Of a stretch of 11,167 bases of DNA, positions 1-8,146 are shown piece after piece. A model generated the notes under the pieces. It did not search any database and was not told the DNA's origin. It saw only the letters and a program-made list of their open reading frames with translations. How positions within the stretch are numbered: the first letter of the stretch is position 1; the number at the start of each line of letters is the position of its first letter. The position numbers and the translations under genes are program-made. Origin of the DNA: Biscogniauxia marginata (lineage: Eukaryota > Ascomycota > Sordariomycetes > Xylariales > Xylariaceae); assembly GCA_022695795.1 (NCBI GenBank), contig MU404282.1, positions 1 through 11,167 on the forward strand, in the 5' to 3' direction.

Positions 1-540
1 AATTAATTATTATATTAAATTTTTAAAAATTTATATTTTATAAAAAGGTTATAATCGTTTAATGTATTATTAATTTAAATAATTAATTATTTTTTCTCGT
101 TTTTATTACGCGATCGCGACGTAAAGCGTGTTAAATAAAACTAGGTTTTTAATTTTATATGGCAATAAAAAACCTTTTAAACACGTTTAAATAAATAAAT
201 AAATTATTAAAAAGCTTTTTATAAAAACTTAAATATATATTAAAATTAATATAATAATAATAAATATAAAACGACGTAAACGATTTTAATAAGTTTAACA
301 AAAAATCGAAAATAAGTTATAATTATTTAAATTATTAATATTAATAGTTTTATTATATTATTATTTATTATATTAATTAAAAAAAAGTATTTAGCTTTTT
401 AATATCGCGATAACTTATTATTATTAAAAAGTAAAGTTAAAATAATAAATAAATTTAATATAAAATTTATAAAACATTTCGATTTTTATATTAAAAATTA
501 AATACAAAGCTTTAAACGCTTATTAATTTTAAATATTTAA
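1..540. other. AT-rich sequence without recognisable gene or assigned element
   Basis: This stretch shows the same residual pattern as the rest of the tract, including a CpG cluster at about 109-130 in otherwise A/T sequence, and short TAAA runs near 190. I could not align it convincingly with the other repeats, apart from a short resemblance around 386-403 to a segment repeated near 1213 and 2231 in copies A and B. No gene is seen. Confidence 0.6.
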
Positions 541-1360
541 TTATTCGTTATATAAATTATAACTTTTTAACTTTATATATTTTAATATCTTAAAAAATAT
601 ATATATAATAGTTATTTAAAAAACTTAATAAAACGTTATTATTATATTACTTTTTATATAAAAAATATATATATCCTTTCTCGATCTCGATATAAATTAA
701 ATATTTTAAGAAGTTAAAACACTTATAATAACTTACGAAGTATTATTATTATTTTATTTTATTATAAATAAAGTTAAAAAATATTAAAAAAGTTTTTTAT
801 AAACATTATAAATATTTATAATTAATTTATAAAAACTATTTTATTACGAAATAAAATTATTTATTTTCGAGAAATAAACTACATTTTTAATAAATAACGC
901 AAAACTAAAAATAAATAATTATAAATAAAAAAATTTTAATATAAAAAAGAATAACTTTATAAATTAAAAAAAATAATATTACGATTAATTAAAAAAAGTC
1001 TTAAAAATAATAACTACATAAAAACGATATAATGTATATAGTTAAATTAATTATAATACGCGTATTTATATAATAAATAAAAAGATATTTAATAATTTAA
1101 ATTTCAAGGAGTTATAATTAATTTTTTATTTTAATTTTAAGGGGCTTTAACTTAAAAATTATAATAAATTAATCGACTTAAATTACGCGTTAAAAAACCG
1201 AATATTTAATATAAAAAGGTATTTAGTTTTTAAAGCGTAAAACTAAAAAAGACGATTTAAATAATAATATTAATTAATTTTAATACCGCGTAAATGTTTT
1301 TTAATGGTTAAAACTACGAAAGTTATAAAAACTAGCTTACTCGCTTATAAGACACGTTAA
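541..1360 (+). repeat. R1 repeat, copy A (RIP-degraded element)
   Basis: Alignable by eye with copies at 1428-2393 (+), 6036-6720 (+) and 6731-7400 (-). Shared landmarks in order are a TTATTCGTTATATAAATT block at the left, a CTCGAT...ATATAAATTAA block near 680, a TTTATAAACATTATAAAT block near 796, an ACCGAATATTTAATATAAAA block near 1197, and a CCGCGTAAATG block near 1286. The right end is GCTTACTCGCTTATAAGACA followed by CGTTAAAA. Differences between copies are mostly C/T and G/A transitions. No coding frame survives, so the element class cannot be assigned. The left boundary is where similarity to copy B becomes clear and may be short of the true end. Confidence 0.7.
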
Positions 1361-1427
1361 AAGTTATTATTTTATTAATTTCGAAAATTATTATTAAAAA
1401 AAATATTATTATATTTTATATACTTAG

Positions 1428-2393
1428 TTATTCGTTATATAAATTTTAACTTTTTAATTTTATATGTTTTAATATTTTAAAGTAAATATATAATAATGAT
1501 TTATAAGGTTTAATAAATTATTATTATATTTATATTATAAAAAAAGACTTTTTTAAATTAAAAAGAATTAATTTAATTACGCGAAATTTAATTTATATAT
1601 TTAAAATAATTATTATAATAACGAAAATTTTTATAAATTTAGTTAAAAAGGTTATTATTATATTATTTATATTTATATAAATAACGCGTATATTTTTTCT
1701 CGATTTTAATATAAATTAAGTGTTTTAAAAAGTTAAAATATTTATAATAACTCGCGAGGTATTTTTATAATTTAATTATATTATAAATAAAATTAAAAAA
1801 GCATTAAAAAAGTTTTTTATAAACATTATAAATGTTTATAATTAATTTATAAAGATTATTTTAATATTAATATATAAAGTATTTTTATTATAAAATAAAA
1901 TTACTCGTTTTCAAGAAATAAACTATATTTTTAATAAATAAAAAATTTATTTAATATAAAAAAAGAAATAGTTTTATAAGTTAAAAAGAATAATATTATA
2001 ATTAATAATAAAAAGAAAAGGCTTCGAAAAAAGGAATAATTAAACGGAAACAATATAATGTATATAATAAATAAAAAGGAATTTAATAATTTAAATTTTT
2101 AAGGAGTTATAATTAATTTTATTTATTTTTTGTTTTTTGTTTTAATTTTAAGGGGCCATAATTTAAAAAATGTAATAAACTAAGTAATATAAATCACGTT
2201 TTTAAAAACCGAATATTTAATATAAAAAAAGTATTTAGTTTTTAAAGTGTAAAACTAAATAAAACGGTTCGAATAATAATAATTATTAATTAATTTCGAT
2301 GCGGCGTAAATAATTTTTAATAATTAAAAATGTAATAACTATGAAATTTCGTTCGCGAGTTTATTTTATTTACTCGTTTATGTAATACGTTAA
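1428..2393 (+). repeat. R1 repeat, copy B (tandem with copy A)
   Basis: Same landmark order as copy A, about 70 bp downstream of it and in the same orientation. It is longer: a stretch at about 1555-1690 is not evident in A, but its right part (a GTTATTATTATATTATTTATATT block with CGCGTATA following) is found in reverse complement in copy D near 7325-7380, so it belongs to the element. The right end, TTACTCGTTTATGTAATACG then TTAA, is a diverged form of the terminus of copy A. No frame is open. Whether A and B are two insertions or one tandem duplication cannot be decided from sequence this decayed. Confidence 0.68.
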
Positions 2394-2830
2394 TAACTAT
2401 TATTATTAATATATATATATATATTATAATGTGATTTATTATATATTTTTATACTTTAATAATATAAGTTATAATATCTTTATTATATATAATATAATAA
2501 ATAAATAACCGGTAATTATATTTAAAAATATAATATATATATTTTGTTTCATTTATATTAAACTTTATTTTAATTGAAGTTATTTTTTATTTATAATAAT
2601 TGATTTTTAAATTAATTTTAAAAAGTTTAAAAGGTTAATTTATAAATAATGTTATAAATAAGTTTATAATTAAAATTATAAAAAAGAGAGATATAAAAAT
2701 AATTTAAAAGGTATTATAAAAATATTTAAATTATTAAGAAAATCATTAAAATTAAAATTAAAATTTATTAAAAAAGCGTTAATTCTTTTTATCATAATAA
2801 CTTTAAACAAGTTGTAAAAAAGGGGGGTTA
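2394..2830. other. AT-rich spacer up to the island border
   Basis: No gene is seen. An (AT)8 run lies at 2409-2424. A 72-codon open frame on the minus strand (2676-2894) is low-complexity Phe/Ile/Asn-rich, straddles the border between the AT-rich tract and the island, and is best explained by base composition. A run of six G at 2822-2827 marks the change to normal composition. Confidence 0.6.
2409..2424. repeat. (AT)8 microsatellite
   Basis: Perfect dinucleotide run within the AT-rich spacer. Confidence 0.8.
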
Positions 2831-4164
2831 TAACTATAAAGTGACTTGTAAACACACTGCGAATATACCGAAAAGTGGGTATCACGACAAACAATCTCTA
2901 TATAGCGAGTGTGGGTGGAACAGGGTGTATCTACTAGATTTCAGTGTGTATTTAAGCGTCCCGAAGTAAACAAGTGTCTCTTCCACTTGCTAAAGGACAG
3001 AACCTTAGCTTCAATTCGCATGAATACTTTACCAGTGCGGCATAAATGCGGCGTAGCTAGTCACATAAGCACTGCCCCGCTAGTATGAGTATACATACCT
3101 AGTAGTAACACTTAGTATTCCAGTATGAATTTTACTGAAAAAAACCATCATGAGTCAAGTTGTACGCTGACAAGATGTATTCCACAGCGTTGCCAAGGGG
3201 CCTGATAGACTATTGTGTTCATCCTCTAATAGTGAGAGCATGTCTATTGTTAGGACCTCTCTCTATGTTGTCCTATGCTAATCAAACTATATGGCTTCAT
3301 TCCTTCGAGCTCCATCTTGGTCATCCTAAGATCAAATACGTCGACAGCAATACTAACTTGTGGAATCTTTAGCTGCAACTTGAGTACTCAGTCACTAGGT
3401 CACTATAGCCTCTTGCCCGGATGGCGACGCACTCTACTGCTTAGATGTGGGTGGTCCTAGATGTGACAACTGCTTTCAAACGGGTAGGAACACCTTTATG
3501 TGTTCATACTAAATTGAAAGAAGATGTAAGAGCATTGCCGAGGAAAACATACCCGGCTTTTCAGCCATGTTTTGAATCAATGGAAACCTGTACTCATTCA
3601 CTGTATTATTAAAGGGCTTGGAGGGATTCACTCGTTATACTACTACCTACCCAAGAGCGGTTAAACTCTCGATAGGCACACTCGTTTAGATATTTGACGA
3701 ATTTTTATTTTTATCTCTGTGACATCTAAAGCATGAACGTAAATGGGGTATAAAGAGACTCAGTGACCACTCGGAAACTAGCGACCAGTAGTGTACCAAA
3801 TCGGCTATTAGAATGCTTACTGCCACATATTAATCCTGCACCTAGGTAATCCGTACTCGAATTTAGGTTCTCTACTCATCACTCTAAAAATTACCACGGA
3901 ACGATCTGCAGAGCTTTCTGGTTTTGTTCTCTGGGGATTTTTGGAGCCTGGTTCGATTCCTGTCAGCGCTAGTTTTGGTATGGCGTTGTTGAATGGCCCA
4001 GCTGAGAGGATTCTAATATCGCCACTTTCGTGCGCCTCCGTCTACTTAAACCTCACAGCCCACCCATGTGTTTCCCAATGGTGTCTCACAGTTTATTTGC
4101 ACATCGACTCGCATGATTATATCTAATCGCATTCATTTGGCCGAATCATCTAGCTTCCGACATA
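2831..4164. other. Island sequence with no supportable gene
   Basis: The longest frames here are 60-70 codons (3160-3372, 3275-3460 and 3941-4126 on plus), overlap one another in different frames, and have no domain, signal peptide or family resemblance that I recognise. Composition is ordinary and not RIP-mutated. It could be old intergenic DNA, a decayed gene, or untranslated and regulatory sequence of the gene downstream. The only discrete motif I can point to is the B-box match at 3950-3960. Confidence 0.5.
3950..3960 (+). promoter_or_regulatory. Perfect Pol III B-box / tRNA T-loop motif
   Basis: GGTTCGATTCC matches the B-box consensus GGTTCGANTCC, which is also the T-arm of a tRNA. Surrounding bases give only a partly paired T-stem, the following bases find no matching 5' acceptor strand upstream, and no clear A-box or anticodon arm is visible. 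So it is not an intact tRNA gene. It may be a tRNA or SINE relic, an isolated TFIIIC site, or chance. Confidence 0.25.
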
Positions 4165-4269
4165 ATGAGTGAACCCGTGAGCAACAAGAACCTTCTCCCC
4201 CTTCTCCCACTTGCCCCCTCTATGAAAGAGAACTACGGCTCCCACAGCTGGGTCTCGGACTTCCAATAA
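4165..4269 (+). other. Short ATG frame just upstream of the main gene (possible 5' exon or uORF)
   Basis: A 34-codon frame beginning MSEPVSNKNLLPLLPLAPSM ends at TAA 36 bases before the proposed acceptor of the main gene. It is in a different frame from the main coding sequence (off by one). No donor within it restores phase with an acceptor at 4305 or 4317, except at its fourth base (GTGAAC at 4169). It could hold the true start codon, be an upstream ORF in the leader, or indicate that a one-base indel broke the gene. Proline/leucine-rich, no signal peptide. Confidence 0.25.
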
Positions 4270-4305
4270 TGTTTTGCTCATTACAGAATAACTGAGATGT
4301 CACAG

Positions 4306-4718
4306 CTTCGCTGGCAGCCTCCGAAATTCGCCGATCTCTCAAGCGAGACCCCAATGTTCTCTCATTCACCGCTCTAGGTGATGATGGTGTGCTGAGGGTT
4401 ATTCACAGCCGGGAGTATCACGTGATTGACGCATACGCGATGACGCCCATGCAGATCAAGGACTATTTAGACGAGTGGCCGTGGAGCCAGGAGGCAGAGG
4501 AGAGGTATCGTGGTGTCGACGGCTCGAAAGTGCCGCGTGAGCAGTGGCTGAACCCGCCTCCCGGCATCTTGCCCAAGAAACCCTCGGAGGAGGAAAGGGC
4601 GGAGAGGCGGAGGATTTGGGAGGAGCAGATGAAGGAACGGGAAAGGAATGGGGGGTCGGAATCGGGATTCTGCTGCAGGCCAGGGGTTAAGCAGTCGGAT
4701 CATAAGATTCTAGAGTGA
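4306..4718 (+). CDS. Small conserved-looking fungal hypothetical protein, 5' end unresolved
   Basis: Best coding sequence of the window: 136 codons plus TGA, GC-rich unlike its surroundings. Counting from the exon start proposed here, an ordered N-terminal part includes RDPNVLSFTALGDDGVLR (about residues 13-30). A middle part with VPREQWLNPPPGILP follows (about 75-89), then a highly charged Glu/Arg helix (about 94-116) and a Cys-Cys-containing tail. No signal peptide, membrane segment or catalytic motif is seen, and I assign no function. The layout is reminiscent of short cytosolic conserved hypotheticals of ascomycetes, but that is an impression. The frame is open only from 4296, after a TGA, and has no ATG until within the conserved-looking part (4440). 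The start must therefore come from an upstream exon or be lost. A TAAC branch-like site at 4288-4291 and the acceptor CACAG ending at 4305 fit a 3' splice site. One phase-compatible exon is ATGA at 4165-4168 with donor GTGAAC, giving a 137 bp intron. The better donor GTGAGC at 4177 does not fit the phase. It may also be a 5'-broken remnant. Confidence 0.6.
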
Positions 4719-5057
4719 TGAAGACTCGGAAGGCAATGTCAAAATAGCCTTAACAATTGGGCCTCCAATAAGAGATATCTGGCTCTTGATCCAGGTTTTA
4801 CCACGATAGCCCCATAAAGAAAAATTTATGAGACGACGTCTTCTCGCGGTGTAGGAGGATGCTGTATTAGCTTCATATAATTAATACATAGGCTAGTGCC
4901 CGGAGCACAAATGCGTTTATATCAATTACAAGGTAGGTAAATAAATTTATAAACCTCGCTGTTGGTGCTGTAGTATGGGCAACAGGGCCTTTAGATATTT
5001 TCATTTGTAGATATTTATACAGACACTTCTTCGGATATCATATAAGGTCCGCATACG
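4719..5057. other. Downstream flank without gene
   Basis: No frame of note. The presumed 3' untranslated region of the main gene lies here; AATAAGAG at 4767-4774 is a possible weak poly(A) signal. If the minus-strand exon at 5058-5261 is real, the two genes converge and share this flank. Confidence 0.4.
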
Positions 5058-5261
5058 TTAGATTTTTGCCATGATATTAATCTCGTCATTATCGCCAGAC
5101 TGTGTCCTGGTTGCGAGACTACATATCGATGTTGAAGTCACCCTAATAGACAACCCCCCAAATCTAGATGCTGGCAGGTTGGGTGGTCTGTTTGATACAA
5201 TTAATTGTTTCGGATAATCAGGTAGTGGTTTTTTGGTAGGGATATTGTCTAGCACGATAGT
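5058..5261 (-). CDS. Candidate terminal exon of a minus-strand gene (weak)
   Basis: On the minus strand a textbook fungal 3' splice site reads CACTGACCAGTTCTTCCCTT followed by ACAG. It has a CTGAC branch site, a pyrimidine-rich tract about 15 bases long, and AG complementary to 5262-5263. Directly after it a 67-codon frame runs to TAA at 5060-5058. Its product begins TIVLDNIPTKKPLPDYPK and is rich in Ser/Thr/Pro. No domain is recognised. The 5' exon would lie at about 5380-5450; a candidate start there is ATGGACGATG, with donors GTTGTA or GTATTT, but no model is convincing. A competing plus-strand frame (5261-5359) overlaps the intron. Chance remains likely. Confidence 0.2.
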   Translation of the reverse strand, partial: TIVLDNIPTKKPLPDYPKQLIVSNRPPNLPASRFGGLSIRVTSTSICSLATRTQSGDNDEINIMAKI

Positions 5262-5490
5262 CTGTAAGGGAAGAACTGGTCAGTGATGAGAAGAATGAGA
5301 AGAAGCGGTCGAATCTGGACTTCGGCTTGGTTATGATCACGATGGCGGTGGCGTCGTGACTTCAACAAAATACAACATCGTCCATTTCCCACTCAAGTAA
5401 AAATTTGGCTCTTGACACGCTGTCTCAGGAGCATCGCGGGAGTCAGTGTTTCTTTATTCGTTTAGCTGGAAAAACCAAGTAGTTATAAAT

Positions 5491-5655
5491 TCCCAGTTAA
5501 AACTTATAACTTTATAATAATTAAATAACTAATAATTATTAACTATACTTAAATAACTAATAATTAATAAATTATTTCATTTAAAAATAAATATAATTAA
5601 AATAAAATTATATTAATTATAAGACTTACTATTTCATATTACTAAGTTAAGGTTA
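5491..5655. other. Transition zone right of the island
   Basis: AT-rich but without an assigned element. Contains a direct repeat, TTAAATAACTAATAATTA, at about 5520-5537 and again near 5549-5566. No gene. Confidence 0.5.
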
Positions 5656-6035
5656 TAACGTGTCTCATAAGCGAGTAAGCCACTTAATTTCCTATATAAA
5701 ATCGACTTTTTTAAAAATTCATAACTTTATACGTAGAAATCGTAAAAATCTTAAACCTTTTTTTTAGTTATATAATTATAAAGTTTAATTAAAAGTAAAA
5801 TAAAAAAACAAAAAATTTAATATATAAATAAATACGTAAAAAAGTTTGTACGTTTTGTTTTAATTTTATTTTTTACGCGTTTTTTTTCGATTTTACTTTT
5901 AATTAAACCATATAATTATATAACTAAAAAAAAGGTTTAAGATTTTTACGATTTCTACGCGTAAAGTTATGAATTTTTAAAAAAGTCGATTTTATATGGG
6001 AAATTAAGTGGCTTACTCGCTTATAAGACACGTTA
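5656..6035. repeat. Foldback element F with about 145 bp inverted arms (MITE-like)
   Basis: The left arm starts TAACGTGTCTCATAAGCGAG. The right arm ends with its complement, CTCGCTTATAAGACACGTTA. The arms match almost base for base over roughly 5656-5800 and 5890-6035. The few mismatches are mainly transitions (for example C/T at 5667, T/C at 5692, TA/CG near 5731), as RIP acting separately on the two arms would give. About 90 bp of unpaired centre lies between. No open frame, so it is non-autonomous. No clear target-site duplication: the bases outside the arms are GGTTA on the left and AAAAA on the right. The outer 25 bp or so match the right terminus of R1 copies A and C, so F is related to R1 or shares its termini. 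Confidence 0.8.
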
Positions 6036-6720
6036 AAAATATATATATACTTTTTTTTAACCTCGATATAAATTAAATATTTTAAAAAGCTAAAATATTT
6101 ATAATAACTTATAAAATATTATTATAATTTAATTTTATTATAAATAAAGTTAAAAACATTAAAAAAGTTTTTTTATAAATATTTATAATTAACTTATAAA
6201 AACTATTTTATTATTAATATATAAAATAAAATTACTCGTTTTCGAAAAATAAATAAAAAACACTTAATATAAAAAAAGAAATAATTTTATAAATTAAAAA
6301 AATAATATTATAATTAATAATAAAAAAAGTATTAATTAAATAAAAACGTTATAATATATATATTTATATAACAAATAAAAATAGAATTAATAATATTTAT
6401 ATAATATAAAAAAATTATTTAAAATTTAAATAATTATAATTAATTTTATTTATTATTAATTCTTTATTTTAATTTTAAAAGACCTTAACTTAAAAATTAT
6501 AATAAATTAATCGATTTAAATTACGCGTTAAAAAACCAAATATTTAATATAAAAAAGGTATTTGATTTCTAAAGCGTAAAACTAAAAAAAACGATTTAAA
6601 TAATAATAATAATTAATTAATTTTAACACCGCGTAAATGTTTTTTAATGGTTAAAACTACAAAAGTTATAAAAATTAGCTTACTTATTTATATGGCCCAC
6701 TTGCTTATAAGACACATTAT
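6036..6720 (+). repeat. R1 repeat, copy C (left-truncated at element F)
   Basis: Follows F without a gap and aligns with copy A from about position 660 of the window onward: AATATATATATA, CTCGATATAAATTAAATATT, then the same downstream landmarks in order, including ACACCGCGTAAATG near 6626. It ends in ACTTGCTTATAAGACACATT. The part corresponding to 541-660 of copy A is not visible left of F, so C is truncated. Before the terminus it has TTATTTATATGGCCCACTTG, absent from A but with a counterpart in B and D. Confidence 0.72.
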
Positions 6721-6730
6721 ATTAATTTTT

Positions 6731-7400
6731 AATATAATATAACGTGCTTTATAAGTAAGTTAGTTATATAAACAAGTAAATTAATTTTTATAATTTTTGT
6801 AGTTTTAATTATTAAAAAACATTTACGCGGTATTAAAATTAATTAATAATTATTAGATTTAAATCATTTTTAAGTTTATATTTTAAAAATTAAATATCTT
6901 TTTTATATTAAGTATTTAGTTTATTACATTTTTAATTAAAACTCTTTAAATTTAAAATAATAAATTAATAATAAATATTTTTATTTTTATTCGTTATATA
7001 AATACGCGCATTATAAATTTTTTTTCGAAATCCTTTTTATTAATCGTAATATTATTTTTAACTCATAAAATTAATTCTTTTTATATTAAATATTTTATTT
7101 ATTTATAATAATAATTTATTTTTAGTTTTACATCGCTTATTAAAAATATAATTTATTTCTCGAAAATAAATAGTTTTATCTTGTAATATAAACATTTATA
7201 ATATTTATAAAAAAAACTTCTTTAATACTTTTTAATTTTATTTATAATATAATTAAATTATAAAAATATCTCGCGAGTTATTATAAATATTTTAACTTTT
7301 TAAAACACTTAATTATATTAAAATCAAAAAAAGATATATACGTTATTTGTATAAATATAAATAATATAATAATAACTTTTATAAAGTTTATATTAAACTT
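6731..7400 (-). repeat. R1 repeat, copy D (inverted relative to copy C)
   Basis: Reverse complement of the R1 family. It starts with the terminal motif (AACGTGCTTTATAAGTAAG at 6741), then carries the complement of the CCGCGTAAATG block near 6818, and runs out near 7400. At its far end it still matches the segment of copy B around 1650-1700. It faces copy C tail to tail with only about ten bases between, so C and D form an imperfect palindrome of about 1.35 kb. Differences from C are again mostly transitions. Confidence 0.72.
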
Positions 7401-8146
7401 ATTTATAATTTAATTATTATTTAATATTATAATTCTACTTTTTAATAATAATAAATTATTATAATATTATAAAGCAAAATATTTTTTAATTAAAATAATA
7501 TATAATAATAAAATATAACTAGTAATATTTTTAATTATTTTATTAATATTAAATCTAAGGTTAAAATACTTTAAATATATATTATAGTTATATAACCGCC
7601 TCACACTTTATTATTATGTTAAAACTCGAAAAATTATTTTTAATATAACTTAAAATAATAAATTATAATAAATAAAAATTACCGTTTAAGTTTTTCAATA
7701 TTTATAATTAATATTAAATTTATTACTTAGTTTAATTAAAGTTTTAATTTTTTTTACCTTATTTAATAAATTCTTTTTATATTACTTTATTTGTAAAATA
7801 AAAATTATTATTATAATACACTACTTATAATTAATTAAATATCAATATTAATTTTCCTTTTTATATTTATTTTATTATTAATAAAACATATTTATATTTG
7901 TTATATAAAATTAATAAAATAAATCCTAAAAAATCTATATAATTATAATTTAAAATATGATTTAAAATATTAAAATTATAATATAATACTGATAATAATT
8001 ATAAATTTAAATTAATATTTTAAAAATATTTTTTAAAGTTATATATAATAATAGGTTTTTAAACTTTTTTATATAATATAAATTATTCCTTTTAAATATA
8101 TTATTAATTACGTAGTTATTTAATATATAATTAAATAAGTTATATA
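7401..8146. other. AT-rich sequence without gene
   Basis: About 10% GC by eye, stop-dense in all frames. No clear match to R1 or to the hAT-like elements was found. The small patch with CCGCCTCACAC at 7596-7606 stands out as less mutated, but no motif is recognised. Confidence 0.55.

Larger units (their letters stand above)
1..2825. repeat. AT-rich, RIP-mutated tract (left)
   Basis: Composition is extreme: a hand count over 1201-1500 gives 19 C and 25 G in 300 bases, about 15% GC. All six frames are dense in TAA/TAG, and no open frame of convincing length exists. Cytosines that remain are mostly in CpG (9 of 19) or CpT (8 of 19), with a single CpA on the plus strand. This is what RIP (preferential CpA to TpA mutation of repeats in ascomycetes) leaves behind. 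The tract contains two alignable repeat copies (541-1360 and 1428-2393), which supports a repeat origin. Change to normal composition is abrupt near 2815-2835. Confidence 0.85.
2831..5490. other. Normal-composition island between AT-rich tracts
   Basis: Base use changes within a few tens of bases at both ends, from roughly 10-15% GC to what looks like 40-50% GC. CpA, TpG and all other dinucleotides are present again, so the island escaped RIP. Such alternation is known from bipartite genomes of ascomycetes with active RIP, where single-copy DNA survives between mutated repeats. The most GC-rich part is about 4380-4690, exactly where the best open frame lies. I see no transposon termini at either edge of the island. 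Confidence 0.8.

Noticed and set aside
100..135. CpG cluster (GCGATCGCGACG) as a possible regulatory island or origin
   Set aside because: It fits the general CpG-sparing residue seen throughout the mutated tracts; there is no other signal around it.
2676..2894. 72-codon minus-strand frame rich in Phe, Ile and Asn
   Set aside because: Composition-driven frame in AT-rich DNA that crosses the border of two very different sequence types; no protein-like pattern.
3160..3460. Two overlapping plus-strand frames of 70 and 61 codons, and a minus-strand frame of 45 codons at 3250-3387 (ending in GQHRERS)
   Set aside because: Frames of this length are expected by chance at 45% GC. They overlap on both strands, have no recognisable domain, and lack convincing splice or start context.
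3890..3985. Complete tRNA gene around the T-loop motif
   Set aside because: The T-stem is only partly paired, and no matching acceptor, D-arm or anticodon arm could be drawn upstream.
3941..4126. 61-codon plus-strand frame covering the B-box motif
   Set aside because: It begins at a TTG rather than ATG, has no family resemblance, and its codon choice does not differ from the noncoding surroundings.
4467..4703. 78-codon minus-strand frame opposite the main coding sequence
   Set aside because: It is the antisense shadow of the plus-strand gene. Its Pro/Leu/Arg-rich product mirrors the Glu/Arg/Gly-rich sense protein.
5261..5359. 32-codon plus-strand frame starting SVREELVSDEKNEK and ending ITMAVAS
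   Set aside because: Protein-like in appearance but short, without ATG at its start, and overlapping the better supported minus-strand splice site. Noted only as a competitor.
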